Of a DNA stretch of 5,280 nt, positions 1 to 5,280 are shown piece by piece. The notes beneath the pieces are model-generated. The model did no database searches. It was not told the origin of the DNA and saw nothing but the letters and a program-made list of their open reading frames with translations. The DNA comes from an uncultured Flavobacteriales bacterium. Its GTDB lineage: Bacteria; Bacteroidota; Bacteroidia; Flavobacteriales_D; Crocinitomicaceae. Each line of letters starts with the position of its first letter. The first letter of the stretch is position 1. A program made the position numbers and the translations under genes. The DNA lies in the NCBI GenBank assembly GCA_903879765.1, contig CAIRMS010000186.1:1-5280 (forward strand), read 5' to 3'.

Positions 1-274
1 CATCAATTGATTTTATTTCATCAACAGAACCAAAATCAACCTTAATACCACTGTAGCCCTTGTAAATTGAATTCTTTACTATTTTCCAAACATAAACTCC
101 CGGTTTTGCTAAATAACCTGGATAATTATTTCTTATCAAAGAAAAATCATGTAAACAAGATACAAACTCATCCTCGGGAAACTTCTTTGATCGACACAAG
201 GCCTTTAAATTAGATAAAGACGCTGCTGGATTTAAAATCTCAGGGAAAAGTTGGGTGAAGTCTTTCGTTGTCAT
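1..274 (-). CDS. Hypothetical protein, N-terminal 91 residues only (runs off left edge)
   Basis: An uninterrupted reading frame begins with ATG at 274 and stays open to the window edge, giving 91 residues that start MTTKDFTQLF. I do not recognise the family. There is no signal peptide or membrane segment, so the visible part looks cytosolic. Residues 1-50 look mostly helical; residues 59-75 look like two short strands (PGVYVWKIV, then SIYKGYSG). The GVY at 59-61 followed nine residues later by YKG at 71-73 recalls the start of a GIY-YIG nuclease fold. However, a lysine sits where that fold normally has a hydrophobic residue, and the catalytic region is outside the window, so I do not assign it. 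The gene lies 70 bases downstream of the AAA+ ATPase on the same strand with no convincing terminator between them, so co-transcription is plausible (inference). The existence of the gene is fairly sure; its function is unknown. Confidence 0.72.
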   Translation of the reverse strand, partial: MTTKDFTQLFPEILNPAASLSNLKALCRSKKFPEDEFVSCLHDFSLIRNNYPGYLAKPGVYVWKIVKNSIYKGYSGIKVDFGSVDEIKSID

Positions 275-344
275 GTGGTGAAAGTAAAAATTAATTTTTG
301 TTATAAAAAATGATTTTTGAAAATAATGAGGTGATTCAAAAAAC

Positions 345-1811
345 TTAGTTTCGATCATAACCGATGGCCTTGGAAGTGTTTTTTACAAGACCTTCATGAA
401 CCAATAAGGTGTCTATATCCGCAGAAGATAATTTTCTTATCCGTTGAATCAACTGAATTTTCTGTTCCATGTTTTTCATTTCTGCAATGGTAAAGAGCGT
501 GTTGTTTAGGATGGCGATTTGAGAGGCGTTTAATAAGGGATAAATCACGCTTCTTTTTAAATATGAATTTCTAATGTTTACATCAGGTGCAAGAATTTCA
601 CATTTGAATAAAAAACGGCGGTGAAAAGCGTTGTCAATGTTTCTCAATAAATTTGTCGTTGCGATTATCACCCCCTTAAACTTCTCTAGTTGTTCTAATA
701 ATTCCGTTTGCGCTTGATTGGCAAAGGAATCATTACTCGTGTTTACCGTTACTCGTTTATTCATCAATCCATCTGCTTCATTTATTAATAAAATGATGGG
801 GGATTTTGACTTTTGCCATGCGTCTTGATACGCATTAAAAACTCGACGAATATTTTTTTCTGTTTCTCCAATCCACTTTGACTGGATGTGTGGAAAATTT
901 AATTGATACAAGGTTCCATTCACATTTTTTGCGACTTGTTTTGCAAATTCTGTTTTCCCTGTTCCAGGGTCTCCATGCAATAACATGGATAAATTTTCAT
1001 CTTTGTTTATTTTTTGAGATAAGGCACAAAAATCATGGAACGTAGCGTTCAATGTATCTGTATAATGAAGGTTCACCTCCTCTAAATCATCACAATTTAT
1101 CATCTCAAACAAGGTTTCTTTTACAGTTAAAGGAATGTGCACCTTAGCATTTGGTGACCTATTGCCAATAATTGTCAATGTTTTTTTGGTAATGGTGGTG
1201 CGAATTGAAACCCCATCTTGATCCAGTTGCAATCGAATTAAATCGTGTTCAATAAGTGGATTTTTTTCATCAATAAGTAATAAACTAGCGCGAATTAATT
1301 CTTCTGCTTTCAAATGCATATCATTAAGGAAAACGGGATGTTGTCCCGTTAAAAAACCATGAATCGTTTTGAATAATATAGTGATTTCGGGAGAAGACAA
1401 CTTCAATTTTTCAATTTCTTGGCAAATACCATAATCCGAAAAAACCTTGCTTGTCATCTTTTCAAAGTCAAGCCAATCTACCTGGCTCGTAATTTCTTTC
1501 GTGTAAAAATCATATAATTCGATGCACGTTGAAATACTCAATTCCTTAGATTTCACTTCAGAACTAGCTAATTTAATGTGAAAATCATATGGAAACCGCT
1601 TGTTTTTTGCGAGTTCAATTTGATTGGAAAGAATCAACTCGAAAAGACATTTAATCGATTTTTTATCCTGCTGATCTAAAACCTTTTCATCAATTAATTG
1701 GCTGATATTTATGTCCGTTTCAGCTGATTTCTGCTTATTCGTTAAATATTGAACAAACATGTTTTTTTGTTCCGTTTCGATTTTTTTCTTCATATGTGTC
1801 TGTGTTTCCAT
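345..1811 (-). CDS. AAA+ family ATPase (CDC48/SpoVK-like class) with uncharacterised N-terminal half
   Basis: A complete 488-residue cytosolic protein. Visible motifs, in order, are: Walker A GDPGTGKT (280-287); a pore-loop region WIGETEKN (313-320); Walker B ending LLINEAD (341-347), with Asn in place of the usual first Asp; sensor 1 IIATTN (382-387); and an arginine-finger HRRF (397-400). From memory, a NEAD-type Walker B recurs in a bacterial AAA+ subgroup, so it need not abolish activity. At the place where relatives usually have an SGGQIEN-like sensor 2 this protein reads FTIAEMKNMEQK (440-451), so sensor 2 is degenerate. Residues 1-250 carry no motif I know; they are mainly helical and charged. 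Family members are ATP-driven protein remodellers; the target here is unknown. The ATG at 1811 gives METQTHMKKK; Met7 (1793) is an alternative start, as no ribosome-binding site separates them. Upstream lies decayed DNA, and the 1-274 gene follows after 70 bases. Confidence 0.94.
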   Translation of the reverse strand: METQTHMKKKIETEQKNMFVQYLTNKQKSAETDINISQLIDEKVLDQQDKKSIKCLFELILSNQIELAKNKRFPYDFHIKLASSEVKSKELSISTCIELYDFYTKEITSQVDWLDFEKMTSKVFSDYGICQEIEKLKLSSPEITILFKTIHGFLTGQHPVFLNDMHLKAEELIRASLLLIDEKNPLIEHDLIRLQLDQDGVSIRTTITKKTLTIIGNRSPNAKVHIPLTVKETLFEMINCDDLEEVNLHYTDTLNATFHDFCALSQKINKDENLSMLLHGDPGTGKTEFAKQVAKNVNGTLYQLNFPHIQSKWIGETEKNIRRVFNAYQDAWQKSKSPIILLINEADGLMNKRVTVNTSNDSFANQAQTELLEQLEKFKGVIIATTNLLRNIDNAFHRRFLFKCEILAPDVNIRNSYLKRSVIYPLLNASQIAILNNTLFTIAEMKNMEQKIQLIQRIRKLSSADIDTLLVHEGLVKNTSKAIGYDRN

Positions 1812-1967
1812 CCGTATTAATCAGGTCTCACTAAGCTAATCCACCACCAACCAATTCTGTGACAAATTAAACTCACTTTTATTTTTTTTATCCCAAATAA
1901 ACTTGACTTGAAATGGATTCTGGTGGAAAAAAAACATGCTTTAAACCGTAAGAAATAGACTTTTTGA
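1812..1967. other. Gene-free stretch upstream of the AAA+ ATPase
   Basis: All six frames here are short or broken. On the minus strand, TTAATTTG at 1863-1870 is one mismatch from the Bacteroidota -7 element TAnnTTTG and lies 51 bases before the ATPase start. A TTTG at 1894-1897 could act as a -33 element, but the 23-base spacer is longer than the usual 19-21. On the plus strand this may be the further-decayed upstream part of the secreted-protein remnant that follows, but I cannot align any of it to a known domain. A promoter here is only a suggestion. Confidence 0.3.
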
Positions 1968-2323
1968 AAAAACCACTTTATCAATGGAACCTTTGATTTA
2001 AACTTTACCGTAATGGATGCCTTCGGATGCACCGACGGTAGAACAGTCCAGAATGACTTTCCCATGGGTGAACTTAATCATCTTCAAAATACCACCCTTT
2101 GCTTACAGGTTGACTCAATAATGGATTGTTTGCTCGATGTGTTTCGTAGGATGAAACAATGGTTTCCCTGTTGATAGAGACAGTTTTGAATTCCAACGTA
2201 TTTACACCGCTTGGCGACGGGAATTCCTCCGATGGCGTTTACTTTTATTTATTGACTGGAGTCATGCTTGGTGGTACGGAAGTAAAAAAGCAAGGGTTTA
2301 TTACACTTATTCGCGGAGATTAA
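1968..2323 (+). pseudogene. Decayed 3' end of a type IX secretion (CHU_C / type B sorting domain) protein
   Basis: Two plus-strand fragments in different frames look like parts of one former gene. The first (1968-2174) includes NGTFDLNFTVMDAFGCTD (from 1983), which resembles the last strands of a PKD-like repeat as found before CHU_C domains, and then degrades to a stop at 2172. The second, in another frame (open from 2150, ATG at 2159, stop TAA at 2321-2323), reads NSNVFTPLGDGNSSDGVYFY and later KKQGFITLIRGD. The NVFTPxGDG opening, the DGVYFYLL strand and the terminal KGFxTLIR strand are hallmarks of CHU_C domains, which direct type IX export in Bacteroidota. The normal middle of about 45 residues (N-D-x-F through the WxG-containing strand) is absent, so GDGN joins directly to SSDGVYFY: an internal in-frame deletion. 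There is also at least one frameshift and no 5' end. I judge it non-functional. Assignment of the second fragment is strong, of the first moderate. Confidence 0.72.
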
Positions 2324-2342
2324 TCTCGAAAAATACAATCCA

Positions 2343-3158
2343 CTAATATCCATTAGTCATTAGCGACTGTCTTTGGGTGAAATATGGATCTCCCAAATAC
2401 GCTACTTCATAGGACTTTGGTGAGACCCTTTGACGTACCGTTGTGACACCGTTTCGAGTAGAGGTCACCGTAGAAATTCCTCCCCCTTTCTTTGAGGCGA
2501 TTCCCATTTGCATAGATGGTGCGATTCGATAATCGCGAAAGCTGGAATTAAACTCAACCGAATACCATGGACTTGAAACTTGTGTAAAACCATCCGAAAG
2601 ATTGGTTTGATTGAGCCAATTCACCAAAAATTTCTCTGCGCCTCCCACTTGATTGATGGCAAAATAAGCACCTGCTCCCGCCATTAAAAAAGGCAAGGCA
2701 GAACCAAGAACGCGTCTTTTCGATTCTTCTAAACCAATATCAGATTCATCACTTGCGGAAGAGCCTGCACCTCCACAAACGGAAGAATAGATGACCAATG
2801 CTTTTCGATTAAAATGAAGTTCATCTGCAATGCGCTGTCCTGAAATAAAGTCATCAATCACGAGTCCGCCATAATTACCATCGATGCCCATTTCAGTACC
2901 ATGTCCGCTATAAACTACTATGGAAGCTTCTGACGCAACGCGTTTGATTCCCTCCCATTGGTTATTTGGATCATAAAACTTGTAAACCGAATATCCATTT
3001 TGCTGAAGCAAAGACACTATGCTGTTCATTGAGGTATAATCAGGAGTCGAATCTGACCCAATAATGCAAATGGCAACCTTTGGCGCATCCAAACTTGCAT
3101 CACGCTGGAAAGAAAAGGACAATAAGGCGATAGCAATCAGGCTAAAAAACTTTTTCAT
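2343..3158 (-). CDS. Exported caspase-like (clan CD, C14/CHAT-type) cysteine peptidase
   Basis: A complete 271-residue protein. Residues 1-17 (MKKFFSLIAIALLSFSF) form a lysine-led hydrophobic stretch typical of a Sec signal peptide; there is no lipobox cysteine, and the cleavage site is unclear. The mature part opens with a beta strand, PKVAICIIGSD (26-36). The catalytic His is in VVYSGHG (His86), after a long strand, and the catalytic Cys is in IYSSVCGGAGSSASDES (Cys128), the His-then-Cys order and spacing of caspase-like peptidases. Residues 152-190 (GSALPFLMAGAGAYFAINQ, then a helix) match the later strand-helix unit of CHAT and gingipain-like folds, as does YLGDPYF at 254-260. It lacks a type IX sorting domain, so it is probably periplasmic or outer-membrane associated (inference). 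The substrate is unknown. The gene converges on the decayed CHU_C fragment with 19 bases between stop codons. It stands 170 bases from its upstream neighbour, so it probably has its own promoter. Confidence 0.9.
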   Translation of the reverse strand: MKKFFSLIAIALLSFSFQRDASLDAPKVAICIIGSDSTPDYTSMNSIVSLLQQNGYSVYKFYDPNNQWEGIKRVASEASIVVYSGHGTEMGIDGNYGGLVIDDFISGQRIADELHFNRKALVIYSSVCGGAGSSASDESDIGLEESKRRVLGSALPFLMAGAGAYFAINQVGGAEKFLVNWLNQTNLSDGFTQVSSPWYSVEFNSSFRDYRIAPSMQMGIASKKGGGISTVTSTRNGVTTVRQRVSPKSYEVAYLGDPYFTQRQSLMTNGY

Positions 3159-3175
3159 GACAAAAAATTATGTTT

Positions 3176-3183
3176 CAAATATA
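3176..3183 (-). promoter_or_regulatory. Candidate Bacteroidota -7 element for the caspase-like gene
   Basis: The minus strand reads TATATTTG here, a perfect match to TAnnTTTG, the -7 element used by the primary sigma factor of Bacteroidota. It ends 17 bases before the start codon at 3158, so the leader would be only about ten bases. No TTTG is seen at the expected 19-21 bases further upstream, which lowers confidence. Confidence 0.35.
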
Positions 3184-3300
3184 TGACTTTGAATAATATA
3201 TCCTTAGTTAATCTTATGGTAAAATCGTTTTTCAATGTCCTTTTCACACATTCTAACCAAGGAAGTAAAGCGAAAGGAAAGAATCCTTCTAGAATCGCAG

Positions 3301-3329
3301 ACCTTATACTTTATACAAAAGTGTAAGGT
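3301..3329 (-). terminator. Imperfect hairpin at the stop codon of the small membrane protein gene
   Basis: Nine-base arms, ACCTTATAC (3301-3309) and GTGTAAGGT (3321-3329), pair with a single G-T mismatch around an 11-base loop. The hairpin begins within the TAA (3329-3331) of the upstream minus-strand gene and so could end its transcript before the caspase-like gene. No U-run follows on the minus strand (the next bases are CTGCGATTC), so this is not a classic intrinsic terminator. It may only protect or pause the RNA, or be chance. Confidence 0.3.
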
Positions 3330-3697
3330 TATGGGAGTTTTGTTTTTCTTCCATAAACATCATGATATTTATTGCCAGAGGAACCAACCCAATCGTGACA
3401 AAATTCTGAACCAACCCATTTTGCATCTGAACTTTTTAATCCTGAATAATACAATAATGAACCTGTTTTACAACTGTAAATATAACCACCATCAACGAAA
3501 TAAGCATAATCATCAACAATTACCCCATTCGAACCTACAGGTGAAGTTGTCTTTTGACTTGAAGGGATTTCTATCTTATTGTCGTTATTGCTCGAATATG
3601 CTGGACTAATCGCATAAATCATAAACCCAAAGGATGCCATCATCATGGATGAACCGACCATCAGTTTGTACCAATTTTCTTTTACAAAGTTTTTCAT
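3329..3697 (-). CDS. Small single-pass membrane protein, unknown function
   Basis: A 122-residue protein. A short basic N-terminus (MKNFVKENWYK) leads into one hydrophobic segment at about residues 10-31 (LMVGSSMMMASFGFMIYAI), so the predicted topology has the N-terminus inside and residues 32-122 in the periplasm. A low-complexity linker rich in Ser, Asn, Lys and Thr (34-57) is followed by a compact, aromatic-rich domain with YAYFVDGGYIYS (64-75) and W94/W103. Two cysteines (76 and 100) could form a disulphide outside the membrane. The KENWYK-plus-membrane-helix opening is one I associate with small Bacteroidota membrane proteins, but I cannot name the family. An overlapping plus-strand frame is rejected because this frame has a coherent membrane-anchor structure. 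The gene is 87 bases downstream of the 126-residue gene on the same strand, and a hairpin sits at its end. Confidence 0.78.
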   Translation of the reverse strand: MKNFVKENWYKLMVGSSMMMASFGFMIYAISPAYSSNNDNKIEIPSSQKTTSPVGSNGVIVDDYAYFVDGGYIYSCKTGSLLYYSGLKSSDAKWVGSEFCHDWVGSSGNKYHDVYGRKTKLP

Positions 3698-3784
3698 GCT
3701 AAATCATTTTAAAGTTTGACTAAAAATAATTAAAATAAAATAGGAATGAGAATGCTTGTGAAAAAAAATGGCGATTTAGAATCT

Positions 3785-4165
3785 TTAAAAGCCAAATCTT
3801 TTTCCAACAATGCTTCCCCTCGAAACGTAATACAACTCAGCTAATTTATCGTAATTGGTAGCGTCCTTATTGTATTCTTTCAAGTAAGGGAGTATTTCAA
3901 TATTTCTACGGATAATAAATTCTGTAATATCATGAATTTCAGTGTTAGGAATAACAACCCCACCATTTTGAATTACTTTTTCAGCAAGAATGGTTTGATT
4001 GATGAACACGTGAAATTTCAAACTAATGTATCCATTTTCATTGGAGAAAAGTTCCAAATCAAATTTTAGGAGTTCATTCGAATCAGAAGATAAACTTGCA
4101 TTGATTACAAACTGAGAATCCTGTATTATTTTTGAAAGAGTTAAAAAAGCATCTGATGTTTTCAT
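3785..4165 (-). CDS. Hypothetical protein, 126 residues, unknown function
   Basis: A complete frame with ATG at 4165 and TAA at 3785. I do not recognise the family. No signal peptide, membrane helix or metal-binding motif is visible, so it is probably cytosolic. A short N-terminal helix (2-16) is followed by alternating strands (17-72: QFVINASLS, LLKFDLELFS, YISLKFHVFI), then a helical part with ITEFIIRRNIEILPYLKEY (80-98) and a basic C-terminal tail ending GKRFGF. It faces the plus-strand gene at 4226 across a 60-base divergent gap. Downstream on the same strand, after 87 bases, comes the small membrane protein gene; a shared transcript is possible but unproven. Confidence 0.78.
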   Translation of the reverse strand: MKTSDAFLTLSKIIQDSQFVINASLSSDSNELLKFDLELFSNENGYISLKFHVFINQTILAEKVIQNGGVVIPNTEIHDITEFIIRRNIEILPYLKEYNKDATNYDKLAELYYVSRGSIVGKRFGF

Positions 4166-4186
4166 GTTTTAAAATTCGTTAAAGTT

Positions 4187-4194
4187 CATATTTG
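4187..4194 (+). promoter_or_regulatory. Possible -7 element for the plus-strand acidic protein gene
   Basis: CATATTTG differs from the Bacteroidota consensus TAnnTTTG only at the first base. It lies 31 bases before the preferred ATG at 4226, inside the 60-base gap shared with the divergent minus-strand gene. No clear -33 TTTG is found at the right distance. If it is real, transcription would start at about 4200, which supports the ATG at 4226 over the upstream GTG at 4199. Confidence 0.25.
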
Positions 4195-4225
4195 ACAAGT
4201 GGGTTTATTTTTTATACTATTGTAT

Positions 4226-4759
4226 ATGCCAATAACTAACTTGTACTTCGGAGCATTGAATTCGACATATTTTCTTTATATCGACCCAATTGAATTCAAT
4301 ATAGAAAGATTATTTAATAACGTGAAAGATATTCAGTGTAATTCCGTCTTTTTTGATGGCTTAAATTCGAAGGAAATTGTCAATCAAAATCTAACAATGA
4401 ATGCGTTTCAAGAAATGTTAGAAGTGCCTCATACACTTTCTGAATTTGACATGATATTGGATCACACGATTCACATTCAAAATATTTGGTGGGATGATTT
4501 ACTTATCATTTCGGATTTTGAATCAATCCATTCCTTTTTGAATGCGAATAAAGAAAGTTTCGCTTCGAGTTTTAATCTGATCATGGATAATTTGAACAAA
4601 GCGACAAATACCTTGCTCACTTATTGTGAGGGTGAAATAACCGAGACTCCAATGAACCCCACAGATTTCCTTTCATACATGAAAAATTCAGACAGGTATT
4701 TGGATAAAGAAATTAAGTTTCTTTATAACCAGGAAAATTTTCCGATGGCTGATCTTTAA
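4226..4759 (+). CDS. Strongly acidic hypothetical protein, 177 residues
   Basis: The preferred start is the ATG at 4226 (MPITNLYFGAL). An in-frame GTG at 4199 would add nine residues (MGLFFILLY), but those bases more likely belong to the leader or promoter. I do not recognise the family. The protein has about 26 Asp/Glu against 9 Lys/Arg and no export signal. It is rich in aromatics and looks alpha/beta in its first half (NLYFGALN, TYFLYIDPIEF, NSVFFDGL), then helical (ESIHSFLNANKESFASSFNL region, about residues 98-130). Small acidic cytosolic proteins of this look are common among immunity and antitoxin-like proteins, but nothing here proves that role. It is the only intact plus-strand gene in the window. 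Its last 47 bases overlap, in antisense, the end of the lysine-rich minus-strand gene that enters from the right. Confidence 0.76.
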   Translation: MPITNLYFGALNSTYFLYIDPIEFNIERLFNNVKDIQCNSVFFDGLNSKEIVNQNLTMNAFQEMLEVPHTLSEFDMILDHTIHIQNIWWDDLLIISDFESIHSFLNANKESFASSFNLIMDNLNKATNTLLTYCEGEITETPMNPTDFLSYMKNSDRYLDKEIKFLYNQENFPMADL

Positions 4760-5280
4760 AAATATGGGTATTAGTATTGTCGATTATTTTAAAATTATCC
4801 GTTGAAGGATCCTCAATTTTTGTTGTTTTACTGATGGTTTTTCCTTTGAGTGAATAATACGTGATTCCCTCTAATTTTTCAAAATATTTTTCGCCATTCT
4901 TATGATCAAGATGTTTAGCATTGGCACCTACAAACCAAAAGTTGTCTTTATCTTTTATTATGATTTTTAATGGATCTTTAATAGACAGCCCAGAAAAAAT
5001 TTCATCATTAATCGGTAAATTATTGTGTTTTTTAACATTAAATAGTTCATGAACCCTTGGGCTTAATTTATCTTTGTACAAATGAAACATAAATAGCGGA
5101 TTGTTAAAATACGTTATCGCTTTCTCTTGATGTATCAGATTATATTTAATTATTTCTTTGTAATGGCTTTTTTTTCCCACATGAATTGGGAAATCATCGG
5201 TGTCTTTATGAAAATATTTCAAGTAATTTTCATTAATTCTTGTGTATTTTGCTCCATGACTTTTCTCGACTTCTTTATGG
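4713..5280 (-). CDS. Lysine-rich hypothetical protein, C-terminal 188 residues (5' end beyond right edge)
   Basis: The frame is open from the right edge to a TAA at 4713-4715. The visible protein begins HKEVEKSHGAKYTRINENYL and contains no in-frame ATG before Met at NPLFMFHLY, so the true start is most likely outside the window. A TTG at 5220 is an unlikely start because the upstream 19 codons read equally well. I do not recognise the family. It has about 31 Lys/Arg and a dozen His against 26 Asp/Glu. It is rich in Lys, Asn, Tyr and Phe, with a hydrophilic, probably disordered tail (about the last 40 residues, including KTTKIEDPSTDNF). It could be the C-terminal domain of a larger protein, for instance a toxin tip or a phage or secreted protein, but no motif supports a choice. 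It ends tail to tail with the acidic plus-strand gene, overlapping it by 47 bases. Confidence 0.74.
   Translation of the reverse strand, partial: HKEVEKSHGAKYTRINENYLKYFHKDTDDFPIHVGKKSHYKEIIKYNLIHQEKAITYFNNPLFMFHLYKDKLSPRVHELFNVKKHNNLPINDEIFSGLSIKDPLKIIIKDKDNFWFVGANAKHLDHKNGEKYFEKLEGITYYSLKGKTISKTTKIEDPSTDNFKIIDNTNTHIFKDQPSENFPGYKET

Noticed and set aside
289..303. AT palindrome AAAAATTAATTTTT between the ATPase and the 1-274 gene
   Set aside because: It is entirely A and T in AT-rich DNA, has no loop and no GC stem. Such palindromes are expected by chance here.
1817..2065. Minus-strand 82-codon frame in the gap upstream of the ATPase
   Set aside because: Its translation is low in complexity and rich in Lys, Phe, Ile and Trp, with no domain-like pattern. 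It lies antisense to the plus-strand PKD-like/CHU_C debris, which explains the region better.
2073..2340. Minus-strand frame fragments (for example one ending SKGWYFEDD) that look coding
   Set aside because: They are antisense to the CHU_C fragment and contain stops. The plus-strand match to NVFTP, DGVYFY and KGFxTLIR is far more specific.
2316..2357. Palindrome GAGATTAATCTC (2316-2327) and inverted repeat ACTAAT/ATTAGT (2342-2357) between the two convergent stops
   Set aside because: The first has no loop, the second has a six-base AT-rich stem, and neither is followed by a U-run. They are too weak to call a bidirectional terminator.
345..3158. ATPase plus caspase-like protein as one anti-phage system
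   Set aside because: Known caspase-type defence effectors act in the cytosol, while this one has an export signal. The two genes are separated by more than 500 bases of decayed DNA of opposite strand origin.
3235..3609. Plus-strand 124-codon frame
   Set aside because: It lies antisense to the 122-residue membrane protein gene. Its translation is rich in His, Asn and Gln and has no structure-like pattern.
4199..4225. GTG start adding nine residues to the acidic protein
   Set aside because: An ATG follows at 4226, a possible -7 element lies at 4187-4194, and the extra residues (GLFFILLY) are out of character with the rest of the soluble acidic protein.
4801..4821. TTGAAGGATCCTCAA followed by a T-run after the acidic gene
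   Set aside because: The stem pairs only four bases before a mismatch and leaves no room for a loop. It also lies inside the minus-strand coding region.
1..5280. CRISPR array, tRNA or rRNA genes, insertion sequence with terminal inverted repeats, transposase
   Set aside because: I looked for regularly spaced repeats, tRNA-like cloverleafs and transposase motifs by eye and found none.

Overview
The window looks like chromosomal DNA of a Bacteroidota bacterium, probably Flavobacteriia or a related group. The DNA is clearly AT-rich and genes lack obvious Shine-Dalgarno sites. One stretch matches the promoter -7 element typical of the phylum. Between two genes lies a broken C-terminal sorting domain of the CHU_C type (type B cargo signal of the type IX secretion system). 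The genus cannot be told from the sequence.

Layout from left to right. Positions 1-274 (minus) hold the first 91 residues of an unrecognised protein that runs off the left edge. Positions 345-1811 (minus) hold a complete 488-residue AAA+ ATPase with an uncharacterised N-terminal half; the 1-274 gene lies 70 bases downstream of it and may share its transcript. Positions 1812-2342 hold no intact gene. They contain plus-strand debris of a type IX secreted protein, ending in a CHU_C domain that has lost its middle. Positions 2343-3158 (minus) hold an exported clan CD cysteine peptidase (caspase-like/CHAT-like) with a His86/Cys128 dyad. Positions 3329-3697 (minus) hold a small single-pass membrane protein, and 3785-4165 (minus) a small unrecognised soluble protein. 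Positions 4226-4759 (plus) hold a strongly acidic unrecognised protein, the only intact plus-strand gene. Its 3' end overlaps by 47 bases, tail to tail, the 3' end of a lysine-rich partial protein on the minus strand (4713 to the right edge).

How the genes work together is mostly unknown. The window reads as an accessory region: short orphan genes, a decayed secreted-protein gene and uneven gene orientation. The AAA+ ATPase and the caspase-like protein are the only two with a clear biochemical class. The sequence does not show that they form one system: the peptidase carries an export signal, the ATPase is cytoplasmic, and decayed DNA separates them. The best candidates for something undescribed are the ATPase with its small downstream partner, and the acidic/basic convergent overlapping pair at the right end.
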